DNA of 61,903 nucleotides from an uncultured Bacteroides sp. (GCA_949285025.1 CASDXG010000100.1:1-61903), one strand, 5' to 3'; shown: positions 8,090-16,694, numbered from the stretch's first letter. Translations and numbers: made by a program. Notes: generated by a model from the letters alone, not told the origin.

Positions 8090-8629
8090 ATGGAATACAA
8101 TTATTTTTTATCTTTAATTAAAAAAGCCAATACTGATAAAGCTGCGGCTTTTGAGTTAGGCATGCTGTATATGGATGGAATTAAGATTCCACAAAATACT
8201 TTAAGGGCTATCTTTTATTTCCAACAAGCAACAAAATTGGGACATTCAAATTCTCAGGCTTTATGTGGATACTTGTATAAAAATGGTGCTACTGATTTGA
8301 AACCGGATTTATTAAAGGCTGCTGAATTTTTTGAAGATGCAGCATTAAAAAGTGGAGATGAACTTCTATTTTGGGAAGCAATCAATTTATGGTTATATGG
8401 TGCAGATGGAAAAACACCATTAGACGGACAGCGCGGCATTAGATTGTTAGCGTATATGGATTACATAATGGAAAATCCTTATTCTATGTTTTTACGTGGA
8501 GAAGCTTGTAGAAAAGGGTTGTGGGGAGAGCCTCAAAATATGGATGAAGCAAAAAGATGGTATCGTTATGCTGCTAATTTGGGGTATCAACCAGCATTAT
8601 CAACTTTAAGTACTTTATCTGCTAATTAA
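8090..8629 (+). CDS. Sel1-repeat (TPR-like) protein
   Basis: A 179-aa cytoplasmic protein made of Sel1-like repeats: AAFELGMLYMDGIKIPQNTLRAIFYF, then a degenerate copy ending in LLKAAEFFEDAALKSGD, and a C-terminal copy with DEAKRWYRYAANLGYQPAL. Sel1 repeats are alpha-alpha hairpins that bind other proteins. There is no signal peptide. The gene has its own upstream gap and a strong terminator downstream, so it forms a separate unit at the right end of the element. Possible roles as an effector, adaptor or immunity protein cannot be distinguished. Confidence 0.75.
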   Translation: MEYNYFLSLIKKANTDKAAAFELGMLYMDGIKIPQNTLRAIFYFQQATKLGHSNSQALCGYLYKNGATDLKPDLLKAAEFFEDAALKSGDELLFWEAINLWLYGADGKTPLDGQRGIRLLAYMDYIMENPYSMFLRGEACRKGLWGEPQNMDEAKRWYRYAANLGYQPALSTLSTLSAN

Positions 8630-8652
8630 GTATAAACAGTTAGCATTAGACA

Positions 8653-8689
8653 ATAATAAGTGGGGAGTTTAAACCTCTCCACTTATTAT
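8653..8689 (+). terminator. Terminator after Sel1 gene
   Basis: A stem of about 13 bp (ATAATAAGTGG with CCACTTATTAT, one bulge) lies 24 bases after the stop codon. Confidence 0.65.
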
Positions 8690-8815
8690 GTAAACAATAT
8701 TGGTTGTTTATCGGAAAGAACACTTAATTAAACAAATGGAGATAATGTCAAAATAGGCAACAAATAAGTTGAATGCAAATAAATACGACAGCGGCAATTT
8801 GCCTTTATTTGCACC

Positions 8816-8850
8816 AAGTTTCCCGAAAACTTTAATCGAAATTTATTCGC
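8816..8850. repeat. Subterminal direct repeat, right copy
   Basis: Matches 341-375 in the same orientation, 33 of 35 bases. It lies 86 bp inside the right attachment repeat. Confidence 0.75.
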
Positions 8851-8860
8851 AGGTAACAAA

Positions 8861-8890
8861 AAAGGAGTTAGGCAACAGCTTAACTCCTTT
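8861..8890. terminator. Bidirectional hairpin near the element right end
   Basis: AAAGGAGTTA (8861-8870) and TAACTCCTTT (8881-8890) form a perfect 10-bp stem with A/T-rich flanks. It would stop minus-strand transcripts that run out of tRNA-Ser through the tRNA-Pro remnant into the element. Confidence 0.65.
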
Positions 8891-8935
8891 ATATTTAGTA
8901 ATTTGTATTTCTATTTATTAAGGTTCATTTCAATA

Positions 8936-8977
8936 CCCCCAGACGCGTACTCTAACCGGGCTGAGCTACACCCCGAA
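8936..8977 (-). repeat. Right attachment repeat: orphan 5' half of tRNA-Pro
   Basis: Identical over 42 bp to 83-124. On the minus strand it is the tRNA-Pro 5' end up to the anticodon loop, then stops, so it cannot give a tRNA. It lies 36 bp after the tRNA-Ser 3' end on the same strand, which suggests the two tRNA genes were neighbours before the insertion. Confidence 0.85.
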
Positions 8978-9011
8978 AAAAAATTATTTACGCATATCCC
9001 CTTTTGCGTTG

Positions 9012-9096
9012 CGGAGAGACAGGGATTCGAACCCCGGGAGCCTCGCAGCTCAACGGTTTTCAAGACCGCCGCAATCGACCACTCTGCCACCTCTCC
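9012..9096 (-). tRNA. tRNA-Ser (anticodon TGA)
   Basis: A class II tRNA of 85 nt: acceptor GGAGAGG/TCTCTCC with discriminator G, anticodon loop CTTGAAA (anticodon TGA), a long variable arm (GCTGCGAGGCTCC region) and a T arm with GGTTCGAATCC. No CCA is encoded. Confidence 0.95.
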
Positions 9097-9136
9097 TTGC
9101 TTCATTTCAAAAGAAAGTTCCTTTTCAAAAGCGAGG

Positions 9137-9144
9137 CAAAGGTA
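9137..9144 (-). promoter_or_regulatory. Promoter -7 box for tRNA-Ser
   Basis: TACCTTTG on the minus strand, 40 bases before the tRNA-Ser 5' end. In the uninterrupted chromosome it probably also drove tRNA-Pro. Confidence 0.6.
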
Positions 9145-9182
9145 CATATATTTTCAATATTGGCAAATAAATCTATCTCTTT

Positions 9183-9214
9183 TTTGATTATTTTTCGTCA
9201 TTATACTACCTTTG
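9183..9214 (+). promoter_or_regulatory. Promoter of mutS2
   Basis: TTTG (9183-9186), 20 bases, TACCTTTG (9207-9214), then 32 bases to the mutS2 ATG. Confidence 0.68.
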
Positions 9215-9246
9215 CAGCACAAATACAGGAATGAATTTTTATTAAA

Positions 9247-11763
9247 ATGATCTATCCTCAAAATTTTGAGAATAAAATCGGATTCGACCAGGTCCGTCTT
9301 CTTTTAGAAGATAAATGCCTGAGCCCTTTGGGGAAAGAGCGTGTCTCTGCCATGACTTTTTCCACCAATTTCCATGAAATAAACAAACAATTAGAGCAAA
9401 TTACAGAATTTATCCGCATTTTACAGGAATACGATTCCTTTCCGGATCAATATTTTTTCGACATACGAGCTTCATTAAAGCGCATACGAGTAGAAGGATT
9501 ATACCTCAACGAACAGGAACTTTTCGATTTAAAACGCTCTTTAACAACAATTCGAGACATTGTCTCGTTTCTCTCTTCAAACGAAGATGATGAGTCTGAC
9601 GGCGACACAAACCACAGTACTCCTTACCCCTATCTGACTGCCTTGTCCGGAAATGTTTCCACATTTCCCACATTAATAGCCAGTATTGATGCAATTCTCG
9701 ACAAATATGGAAAGATAAAAGATCAGGCTTCTCCCGAACTATTACGCATCCGAAGAGAGTTAATCAATACAACCGGAAGCATCTCCAAAATATTAAGTTC
9801 CATTCTCCGTTCAGCACAAACAGAAGGTTATGTCGACAAAGACGTTGCCCCCACTATAAGAGACGGGCGCTTAGTCATCCCTGTCTCTCCGGGAATGAAA
9901 CGAAAAATCAAAGGCATCATACACGATGAATCGGCCAGCGGAAAAACACTTTTCATCGAACCGACAGAAGTCGTAGAAGCAAACAATCATATTCGTGAAC
10001 TGGAAGGAGAAGAACGACGGGAAATTATCCGCATACTCACCGAATTTTCATCGCTCATCCGACCACAAATTCCATCAATACTCGGATCATACAAATTCCT
10101 GGCCGAAATCGATTTTATCAGAGCCAAAGCTTTATTTGCCATCGAAACAAAATCAGCCAAACCGGCATTCGAAAACAAACAGATAATTGATTGGGGTGAA
10201 GCCATTCATCCTCTATTACAAGCATCTTTGGCCAAGCACAACAAGAAAATCGTCCCCCTGAACATTTTATTAAATGACAAGCAACGCATCCTACTTATAT
10301 CCGGTCCTAACGCCGGAGGCAAATCAGTCTGTCTGAAAACCGTCGGCCTGTTACAATACATGTTACAGTGCGGCATGCTTGTGCCAATGCACGAAAGAAG
10401 CCGGGCAGGGGTGTTCTCTTCCATATTCATCGATATCGGTGATGAACAAAGTATCGAAGATGATTTAAGCACTTATTCTTCACATCTGACAAATATGAAG
10501 AATATGATGAAATACTGCGACGAAAACAGCTTGATTCTTATTGATGAATTTGGCGGAGGAACAGAACCTCAGATAGGAGGCGCCATAGCTGAAGCCATCT
10601 TGAAACGTTTTAACATAAAACAAACATACGGAGTCATCACTACACATTATCAAAACTTAAAACATTTTGCAGAAGGACATTCAGGTATTGTCAACGCCGC
10701 CATGCTCTACGACAGGCATGAGATGCGCGCTCTTTTCCAATTGCAGATAGGAAATCCGGGCAGTTCGTTTGCCGTAGAAATCGCACGAAAAATCGGAATC
10801 CCCGAAGAAATTATTGCCGATGCGTCCGATATTGCCGGAAATGAATACATTCAAAGCGATAAATACTTACAGGATATTGTCCGCGACAAACGATACTGGG
10901 AAACAAAGCGCCAGAATATCAGAAAACAAGAAAAGCAATTAGAAGAAACTCTTGCTAAATATGAACGAGAAATAGAAGAGCTGGGAAAAAGCAGAAAAGA
11001 GATCCTGCAGAAAGCAAAAGAAGATGCAGAACAACTAATAAAAGCATCTAACGCCAAGATTGAAAATACAATTCGCCATATAAAAGAAGCACAAGCAGAA
11101 AAGGAGCGCACCCGTTCTGCACGACAAGAGCTTACGGAGTTCCAAAAACAAATAGAGCAATTCGATTCAACCGCTGCAGAAGAAAAAATACTTCGCAAAA
11201 TGAAACTGCTAAAAGAAAAGCAGGAACGGAAAAAAGAAAAGAAGAAACAGAACAATATACAATCAAAGTCTGCAACAGAACCACCGAAGGCTCAACCCAT
11301 TACCATGGGGACTTTTGTGAAGATAAAAGGGCAAAACGGTATCGGACAAGTCATAGACATCAATAAGCAGAATGCGATTGTCGCATTCGGACTTATGAAA
11401 ATTTCCGTAAAGACAGAACGATTGGAACGATCTGACCCTCCTAAAACAACTGAAACTCCCGCAAAGGCCTCTTTCATAAGTCCGGAGACCCGCGAATTAA
11501 TGTACCAAAAACGCTTAAACTTTAAGCAAGACTTAGACATCAGAGGGTTAAGAGGAGACGAAGCAGTGAACGCCGTTACCTTTTTTGTTGATGACGCCAT
11601 TGCCACAGGAACTTCACGTATCCGCATTCTACACGGAACAGGAAACGGAATCCTGCGCACGTTAATCCGGCAATATCTCGGCACAATTCCAGGTGTTTCC
11701 CGTTTCTACGATGAAGATATTCGCTTCGGCGGTGCCGGAATTACGGTTGTCGACTTAAAATAA
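9247..11763 (+). CDS. mutS2: Endonuclease MutS2
   Basis: An 838-aa MutS2 protein, the MutS paralogue that lacks the mismatch-recognition domain and acts on recombination intermediates or collided ribosomes. Visible parts are the core and lever helices (1-340), the ABC-type ATPase with Walker A GPNAGGKSV near residue 353 and Walker B LILIDEFGGGTEP near 428, a long Glu/Lys-rich coiled coil (about 545-680), a KOW-like beta segment (FVKIKGQNGIGQV) and a C-terminal Smr nuclease domain (DLDIRGLRGDEA ... HGTGNGILR, about 755-838). Length and domain order are normal for the family. The next gene, L-serine dehydratase, starts 36 bases on and may be co-transcribed. Confidence 0.96.
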   Translation: MIYPQNFENKIGFDQVRLLLEDKCLSPLGKERVSAMTFSTNFHEINKQLEQITEFIRILQEYDSFPDQYFFDIRASLKRIRVEGLYLNEQELFDLKRSLTTIRDIVSFLSSNEDDESDGDTNHSTPYPYLTALSGNVSTFPTLIASIDAILDKYGKIKDQASPELLRIRRELINTTGSISKILSSILRSAQTEGYVDKDVAPTIRDGRLVIPVSPGMKRKIKGIIHDESASGKTLFIEPTEVVEANNHIRELEGEERREIIRILTEFSSLIRPQIPSILGSYKFLAEIDFIRAKALFAIETKSAKPAFENKQIIDWGEAIHPLLQASLAKHNKKIVPLNILLNDKQRILLISGPNAGGKSVCLKTVGLLQYMLQCGMLVPMHERSRAGVFSSIFIDIGDEQSIEDDLSTYSSHLTNMKNMMKYCDENSLILIDEFGGGTEPQIGGAIAEAILKRFNIKQTYGVITTHYQNLKHFAEGHSGIVNAAMLYDRHEMRALFQLQIGNPGSSFAVEIARKIGIPEEIIADASDIAGNEYIQSDKYLQDIVRDKRYWETKRQNIRKQEKQLEETLAKYEREIEELGKSRKEILQKAKEDAEQLIKASNAKIENTIRHIKEAQAEKERTRSARQELTEFQKQIEQFDSTAAEEKILRKMKLLKEKQERKKEKKKQNNIQSKSATEPPKAQPITMGTFVKIKGQNGIGQVIDINKQNAIVAFGLMKISVKTERLERSDPPKTTETPAKASFISPETRELMYQKRLNFKQDLDIRGLRGDEAVNAVTFFVDDAIATGTSRIRILHGTGNGILRTLIRQYLGTIPGVSRFYDEDIRFGGAGITVVDLK

Positions 11764-11799
11764 TAAATTCAGCTACACTTAAAATCACGTAAAAAGAAT

Positions 11800-13008
11800 A
11801 TGAAATCAATAAGAGAACTATATCGCATTGGGACAGGTCCGTCAAGCAGCCACACAATGGGTCCACGGAAAGCCGCCGAAATGTTTCTGCAAAAACATCC
11901 CGATGCTGCATCGTTTCAAGTCATCTTATACGGAAGCCTTGCGGCTACAGGAAAAGGACACATGACCGATGTAGCTATCACTGATACCATGCAACCGCAT
12001 GTTCCGGTAGAAATCATATGGAAGCCTCAAATATTCTTGCCGTTCCACCCCAATGGAATGACATTCATGTCGTTCGACAGCGATAAAAGACAGACAGATG
12101 AATGGACTGTATTCAGCATCGGCGGAGGTGCATTGGCAGAAGAAGGGGAAAACCGGATAGACTCTCCCGACATCTACGAGATGAGCACAATGACACAAAT
12201 CCTGCACTGGTGCGAACAAACTGGGAAAAGCTATTGGGAGTACGTTGAACAATGCGAAGGCAAAGATATCTGGGAGTACCTGGCCAACGTATGGGGAACC
12301 ATGAAAGAAGCTATCTTGCGCGGATTAGACGCCGAAGGAGTTTTGCCGGGTCCTCTCAATCTCCGGCGCAAAGCCTCATCATATTATATCCGCTCAAAGG
12401 GATACAAAGACTCTCTACGCTCGCGGGGATTGGTATTTGCTTATGCATTGGCTGTCAGCGAGGAGAACGCTTCCGGAGGAAAGATCGTCACAGCCCCGAC
12501 ATGCGGCTCGTGCGGAGTGCTGCCTGCCGTGTTATATCATCTGCAAAAAAGCCGGGAATTTAGCGATGCACGCATCCTTCGGGCTTTAGCTACGGCCGGA
12601 CTGATAGGAAATATCGTCAAAAACAATGCATCTATTTCCGGCGCTGAAGCCGGATGTCAAGCCGAAGTAGGCGTGGCCTGTTCTATGGCATCCGCTGCTG
12701 CCAGCCAATTGTTCGGCGGAACCCCCGCACAAATCGAATATGCTGCAGAAATGGGACTGGAGCATCATTTGGGAATGACCTGCGACCCTGTATGCGGACT
12801 TGTACAGATACCTTGCATCGAGCGGAACGCTTATGCTGCAGCCCGTGCTTTGGATGCCAATATCTACTCAGCGTTCACCGACGGACATCACCGCGTTTCG
12901 TTCGATAAAGTGGTAGAAGTAATGAAACAGACCGGTCATGACCTGCCCTCCCTATATAAAGAAACCAGCGAAGGAGGATTGGCCAAAAACTATCAACCGA
13001 TGGATTAA
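11800..13008 (+). CDS. sdaA: L-serine dehydratase, iron-sulfur type, single chain
   Basis: A 402-aa L-serine ammonia-lyase that deaminates L-serine to pyruvate and ammonia. It has the beta-domain N-terminus (SIRELYRIGTGPSSSHTMGP) and the alpha-domain with the cysteines expected to hold the [4Fe-4S] cluster (APTCGSCG near residue 233, CDPVCGLVQIPC near 327-338). Both domains are in one polypeptide, as in many Gram-negative bacteria, though the protein is somewhat shorter than the ~455-aa E. coli enzyme. It lies directly after mutS2. A 12-bp inverted repeat follows the gene. Confidence 0.93.
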   Translation: MKSIRELYRIGTGPSSSHTMGPRKAAEMFLQKHPDAASFQVILYGSLAATGKGHMTDVAITDTMQPHVPVEIIWKPQIFLPFHPNGMTFMSFDSDKRQTDEWTVFSIGGGALAEEGENRIDSPDIYEMSTMTQILHWCEQTGKSYWEYVEQCEGKDIWEYLANVWGTMKEAILRGLDAEGVLPGPLNLRRKASSYYIRSKGYKDSLRSRGLVFAYALAVSEENASGGKIVTAPTCGSCGVLPAVLYHLQKSREFSDARILRALATAGLIGNIVKNNASISGAEAGCQAEVGVACSMASAAASQLFGGTPAQIEYAAEMGLEHHLGMTCDPVCGLVQIPCIERNAYAAARALDANIYSAFTDGHHRVSFDKVVEVMKQTGHDLPSLYKETSEGGLAKNYQPMD

Positions 13009-13019
13009 CATCATACTGT

Positions 13020-13067
13020 CAGCAGAACGTCCCGGTTTTCTAAATAAAACATGGAGACGTTCTGCTG
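13020..13067 (+). terminator. Hairpin between sdaA and HAD gene
   Basis: CAGCAGAACGTC (13020-13031) and GACGTTCTGCTG (13056-13067) form a perfect 12-bp stem. It has no T-run directly after it, so it may be a weak terminator or an mRNA-stabilising hairpin. Confidence 0.45.
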
Positions 13068-13126
13068 CATTTATCGCACTATCTTCAGAAAAATATCCCC
13101 ACAAAGCCGAACAAGAACCGCACTGC

Positions 13127-13768
13127 ATGAAAAAATATTCTACATACTTATTCGATTTCGATTATACACTTGCCAACTCTTCACAAGGTATTGTCATCTG
13201 TTTCCGCCATGTATTAGAACAACACGGCTTCATCAATCCTGACAACGAAGCTATCAAACGGACCATTGGAAAGACACTGGAAGAAGCATTCAACATACTT
13301 ACCGGCATCACCGATAGCCAAACGCTGGCAACATTCCGCAAAGAATATGTAAAAGAAGCAGATATACATATGACCTCCAATACCACCCTATACCCGGAAA
13401 CACTCGATGTACTGAACACACTAAAACTGCGGCACACCAAAATCGGCATCATCTCCACTAAATATCGCTACCGCATTCTGGAACTGATGAACCGGCACGT
13501 GCCCGAAAATTTTTTCAATATCATCGTAGGAGGAGAAGACGTTAAGACGCATAAGCCCTCACCGGAGGGATTGCTTCACGCCATCGACCAACTAAGCAGT
13601 TCCAAAGAAGAGACATTATACATAGGAGACAGCACTGTAGACGCCCAAACGGCCCAAGCTGCATCCGTTGATTTTTGGGGAGTCTTACACGGAGTAACGA
13701 CACGGGAAGAACTCGCCAAATATCCCAACATCGGTATATCTCCCGATTTATATGCACTCACTTTATAA
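13127..13768 (+). CDS. HAD-superfamily phosphatase (phosphoglycolate phosphatase-like)
   Basis: A 213-aa HAD hydrolase of the Gph/beta-phosphoglucomutase branch. Motif I is LFDFDYTLANS (nucleophile Asp at the start of DxDxT), motif II IGIISTKYR, motif III the Lys in KTHKPSPEG, and motif IV YIGDSTVDA. The helical cap between motifs I and II is typical of subfamily I. The ATG at 13127 was chosen because residues before it (frame from 12938) overlap sdaA and do not look coding, while MKKYSTYLFDFDYT is a normal family start. The substrate, a phosphorylated small metabolite, is unknown. Confidence 0.88.
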   Translation: MKKYSTYLFDFDYTLANSSQGIVICFRHVLEQHGFINPDNEAIKRTIGKTLEEAFNILTGITDSQTLATFRKEYVKEADIHMTSNTTLYPETLDVLNTLKLRHTKIGIISTKYRYRILELMNRHVPENFFNIIVGGEDVKTHKPSPEGLLHAIDQLSSSKEETLYIGDSTVDAQTAQAASVDFWGVLHGVTTREELAKYPNIGISPDLYALTL

Positions 13769-13787
13769 AGTTTTTTTTACCGATTTA

Positions 13788-13818
13788 TTTGTCATATCAG
13801 TAAAAACACGTACCTTTG
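13788..13818 (+). promoter_or_regulatory. Promoter of rplU-rpmA
   Basis: TTTG (13788-13791), 19 bases, TACCTTTG (13811-13818). A perfect Bacteroidetes-type promoter that leaves a 5' leader of about 80 nt before rplU. Confidence 0.75.
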
Positions 13819-13902
13819 CAGACGATTTAGTCCGCCAAGGTAGAAAAGTATCCCACCGCTGTGGAATCACCTTACGGAGAAAACCCGTTTAAATAATATA
13901 AG

Positions 13903-14220
13903 ATGTACGCAATTGTAGAAATTAACGGTCAACAGTTCAAAGCAGAAGAAGGTAAAAAATTGTTTGTACACCACATTCAAAATGCTGAAAGCGGCGCAAC
14001 TGTTGAATTTGAGAAAGTTTTGTTGGTAGACAACAACGGTACTGTTACAGTAGGCGTTCCTACCGTAGAAGGAGCAAAAGTAGTGTGTGAGATTGTTTCT
14101 CCGCTCGTAAAAGGAGACAAAGTCTTGGTATTCCACAAAAAGAGAAGAAAAGGCTACAAGAAACTGAATGGCCATCGCCAACAGTTCACAGAGATTACAA
14201 TTAAACAAATTATTGCTTAA
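13903..14220 (+). CDS. rplU: 50S ribosomal protein L21
   Basis: A 105-aa ribosomal protein L21, part of the large subunit, bound to 23S rRNA. The start [19 protein letters not shown], the KKRRKGYKK segment and the final [10 protein letters not shown] are diagnostic. The length is normal. It forms an operon with rpmA (22-bp gap), as in most bacteria. The roughly 80-nt leader may carry autoregulatory structure, but I could not identify one. Confidence 0.97.
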   Translation: MYAIVEINGQQFKAEEGKKLFVHHIQNAESGATVEFEKVLLVDNNGTVTVGVPTVEGAKVVCEIVSPLVKGDKVLVFHKKRRKGYKKLNGHRQQFTEITIKQIIA

Positions 14221-14242
14221 TCATTTAAAAACGTAGAAGAAA

Positions 14243-14506
14243 ATGGCACATAAGAAAGGTGTAGGTAGTTCTAAGAACGGCCGTGAATCGGCAAGTAAAA
14301 GATTAGGCGTAAAGATATTCGGCGGTGAAAGTTGCAAAGCCGGCAACATTATTGTTCGTCAAAGAGGAACAGTTCACTTTCCAGGAAACAACGTTGGCAT
14401 GGGAAGCGACCACACGCTTTACGCATTGGTAGACGGTACTGTTTGCTTCAAAAGAGGACGTGAAGATAAAAGTTTCGTGTCTGTCATTCCTGTAGCTGAG
14501 GCATAA
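14243..14506 (+). CDS. rpmA: 50S ribosomal protein L27
   Basis: An 87-aa ribosomal protein L27, whose N-terminus reaches the peptidyl-transferase centre. The start [20 protein letters not shown] is typical, with no N-terminal extension of the Firmicutes type that needs cleavage. [20 protein letters not shown] is the family core. It is second in the rplU-rpmA operon and is followed by a very strong bidirectional terminator. Confidence 0.97.
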   Translation: MAHKKGVGSSKNGRESASKRLGVKIFGGESCKAGNIIVRQRGTVHFPGNNVGMGSDHTLYALVDGTVCFKRGREDKSFVSVIPVAEA

Positions 14507-14520
14507 TAGAAATACTGTAA

Positions 14521-14566
14521 AATAATAAAGGAGAAAAATCCTATAGGATTTTTCTCCTTTATTATT
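14521..14566. terminator. Bidirectional terminator between rpmA and DUF5606 gene
   Basis: A perfect 46-base palindrome with 23-bp arms (core AATCCTATAGGATT). It ends both the rpmA transcript and the convergent nusB operon. Confidence 0.88.
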
Positions 14567-14588
14567 TTAACCCATGTAACCTGACTTC

Positions 14589-15005
14589 TTATTTTTCAGT
14601 ATCTTCTGCATTCTCCACAAAATCAGCTTCATTGTTTTCAACAAGCAAATTATACCACTGAATCAATTTCCGGATATCACTTGCATGTACACGCTCCCGA
14701 TCATAAGAAGGCAACACCTCTGCCATAAAAGCATTCAACTCTTCAATAGAAGCTTTCTTGTAATCCATAGAAACTTTCACGCCGTCCTCTTTCTTCTTCA
14801 CGGCCTCCAATACTTTTCCTAACGGCACTTCATCTGTATCAGTGTACATAGCAACATCGCCTAAAGAAATCACTTTATCTTTGGCATAAACAGGCATTCT
14901 TTTTCGATCCGGCGAAACAGATTCCACTATCAACATATTCTTTGCCTGAGAGACCAACTTATATAATCCCGGTTTTCCCGAAATTGCTAAAATAGTTTTC
15001 AACAT
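14589..15005 (-). CDS. DUF5606-family protein
   Basis: A 138-aa protein of the Bacteroidetes-restricted DUF5606 family; function unknown. The N-terminal ~50 residues (LKTILAISGKPGLYKLVSQAKN) resemble a small beta-barrel-like module, followed by a conserved TDTDEVPL segment and a helical C-terminus (YDRERVHASDIRKLIQWYN). No signal peptide. It is the last gene of the nusB-yajC-ybbR-coaE unit, 68 bp after coaE, a position that suggests a housekeeping role. Confidence 0.8.
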   Translation of the reverse strand: MLKTILAISGKPGLYKLVSQAKNMLIVESVSPDRKRMPVYAKDKVISLGDVAMYTDTDEVPLGKVLEAVKKKEDGVKVSMDYKKASIEELNAFMAEVLPSYDRERVHASDIRKLIQWYNLLVENNEADFVENAEDTEK

Positions 15006-15073
15006 AATAAATACTTAATTAGATATTTTATAAAAGCAAATGTACAACTCGAAAATGAGATATACAACATATC

Positions 15074-15667
15074 TCATAGCTTTTTGCAGAATAACCCGCC
15101 AAGCAACGAATCTATCTGAGAATTTAATTCCATCTTTCCGTCGTTATATAAAACAAAATCCGCAAGCAACCGCTTTTCTTCATCACTCCGCTGGGAAACT
15201 ACACGCGCACGTATCTGCTCCTCCGTTGCATGATCACGAGACATCGCACGCTGAATCCTCATCTCCAACGGTGCATACACCAAAACCACTTTATCAACCA
15301 TCGCATTCAATCCGGATTCATATAGGATTGCACTCTCCACAGCAACACATTCAACATCCTTATAAAAGGCAAACCAATCTGTCAGATGTTCTTTCACGCG
15401 AGGATGAACAATCGAATTGACCGCATCAGCATTCTCCTTGCATGCAAATAAATAACCGGCCAATTTTTTCTTGTCCAATGTTCCGTCTTTCAAATAAATA
15501 CTGTCACCCAACAGTTTTATCAGATCCTTCTTTATAGCCGGATGCGTATTTATTAACTTTTTAGCATATGAATCTGTATCGTAAACAGGAATATTCCTTT
15601 GTTGCAAAAGAGCGGAAACAAACGATTTCCCGCTCCCGATTCCCCCTGTGATCCCCAATTTTATCAT
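15074..15667 (-). CDS. coaE: Dephospho-CoA kinase
   Basis: A 197-aa dephospho-CoA kinase, which phosphorylates the 3' hydroxyl of dephospho-CoA in the last step of coenzyme A synthesis. The P-loop is at residues ~8-15 (GGIGSGKSF); the DTDSYAKKL and VVLVYAPLEMRIQRAMSRD segments are family signatures. Normal length. It starts 5 bases after the YbbR gene stop, within the nusB operon. Confidence 0.95.
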   Translation of the reverse strand: MIKLGITGGIGSGKSFVSALLQQRNIPVYDTDSYAKKLINTHPAIKKDLIKLLGDSIYLKDGTLDKKKLAGYLFACKENADAVNSIVHPRVKEHLTDWFAFYKDVECVAVESAILYESGLNAMVDKVVLVYAPLEMRIQRAMSRDHATEEQIRARVVSQRSDEEKRLLADFVLYNDGKMELNSQIDSLLGGLFCKKL

Positions 15668-15672
15668 AAGCC

Positions 15673-16683
15673 TTATTCTCCTGCTTCCTGCTCTTCTATG
15701 AGATAATCTACAAAAGCCGGTATCGGACGTACATAATTTACATCCGGAGAAGTTGCCGTAACGGTTAATGGAATTTTATCTCCCGACAAATTCAACAAAT
15801 CTTTATAGTCCACTCCGATGAAAAAGTCATCCGCTGTTACCTTACGGAAGTGCTTTAAACCCACACGAAAAGCGACCTTCACTTTTGAAGGAAAGGTACG
15901 TAAGACTTTGCCCGGCGGGAAATTTAATCCCAACACCGGAACTTCCACTATTTTTTCCGAATACATGCCCGCATAAACAACCATATCGCAGAAAGCCGGA
16001 ATAAGCTTTACTCCATACAGTTTCTGCAATCCTACACGCAAACCAAGCGTATCAGTCACATTTTTCAAATCCACCGGTTTCGTATAAACAGCAGTTAAAG
16101 TATCAAGTATTTCTTGCGGTGCATACGCCGTCACCGAATCGGGATGAAACATAACGTCCGATATGTAATATTGCTTCTCTGCCGATACCTGCCCACTCAA
16201 GCGCACGGGCAGTTTTTTCGAAAGCCCCTTCGTATAAAAGAAATCCAATGTGTCCGGACTTACAGAAAGTAGTTTTGTTGAGACATTCAGTTGTGCAGCA
16301 ATCTTTTTGTTCAATTCTTCCGGAAAGATACACACATGAGTTCCCATATCTGCATAATCCTTAAAATCGAAAGACAGAGGGAAAAATGTCCGTCCGAACA
16401 TATAATTCAACAAAACCGTTCCGCGATCCTCTACCCTGACACGCATTTCTGTAGGCACATCAGAGGTAATAATAACATCTTTCGGCACATTCTTCAAACG
16501 GAAAGGCAGTTTAAACTCCGTCTGATAAACATTGTCCAATGTCAGCAACAGCCAAAAAGACGCCGAAACAAATAAGAAAAACAAAAAAATCAGAAAGTCT
16601 TTGCTTACTACTATCAGCAAAAACTTTCTGATTTTCCCTGCCGCCAAATAATAATAGCGCTTAATAACATTCAGATCGGACAT
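15673..16683 (-). CDS. YbbR-domain membrane-anchored protein
   Basis: A 336-aa protein with one N-terminal transmembrane helix (about residues 27-48, FLIFLFFLFVSASFWLLLTL) followed by a long periplasmic part with YbbR-like beta domains (LPFRLKNVPKDVIITSD, TEMRVRVEDRG, KVKVAFRVGLKHFRK). In Firmicutes YbbR proteins (CdaR) regulate the diadenylate cyclase CdaA; in Bacteroidetes the role is not established and no cyclase gene is nearby. It lies between yajC (11 bp upstream) and coaE (5 bp downstream) in one operon. Confidence 0.85.
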   Translation of the reverse strand: MSDLNVIKRYYYLAAGKIRKFLLIVVSKDFLIFLFFLFVSASFWLLLTLDNVYQTEFKLPFRLKNVPKDVIITSDVPTEMRVRVEDRGTVLLNYMFGRTFFPLSFDFKDYADMGTHVCIFPEELNKKIAAQLNVSTKLLSVSPDTLDFFYTKGLSKKLPVRLSGQVSAEKQYYISDVMFHPDSVTAYAPQEILDTLTAVYTKPVDLKNVTDTLGLRVGLQKLYGVKLIPAFCDMVVYAGMYSEKIVEVPVLGLNFPPGKVLRTFPSKVKVAFRVGLKHFRKVTADDFFIGVDYKDLLNLSGDKIPLTVTATSPDVNYVRPIPAFVDYLIEEQEAGE

Positions 16684-16694
16684 ACCGATATTTA

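Larger units (their letters stand above)
8630..8935. other. Element right end: terminators, subterminal repeat, no gene
   Basis: No gene is seen. It carries the Sel1-gene terminator, a hairpin TGCAAATAAA/TTTATTTGCA (8774-8783 and 8804-8813), the right copy of the subterminal repeat (8816-8850) and a second strong hairpin (8861-8890). Confidence 0.55.
83..8977. mobile_element. Integrated element in tRNA-Pro: integrase, HTH protein, gpII-like Rep, cargo operon
   Basis: The element is bounded by perfect 42-bp direct repeats derived from tRNA-Pro. It carries a tyrosine integrase (565), an HTH protein (1841), a probable phage/plasmid gpII-type replication protein (2727) and six cargo genes, all on the plus strand. 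The DNA is AT-rich compared with the core genes after 9000. I see no conjugation genes, coupling protein or MobA-type relaxase, so it cannot be self-conjugative. It may be an integrative mobilizable element, a satellite, or a relative of integrating plasmids or ssDNA phages. A 35-bp subterminal repeat (341-375 and 8816-8850) lies inside both ends. Confidence 0.85.

Noticed and set aside
8936-8977. A second tRNA-Pro gene at the right end
   Set aside because: Only the 5' half up to the anticodon loop is present, so it is an attachment-site remnant.
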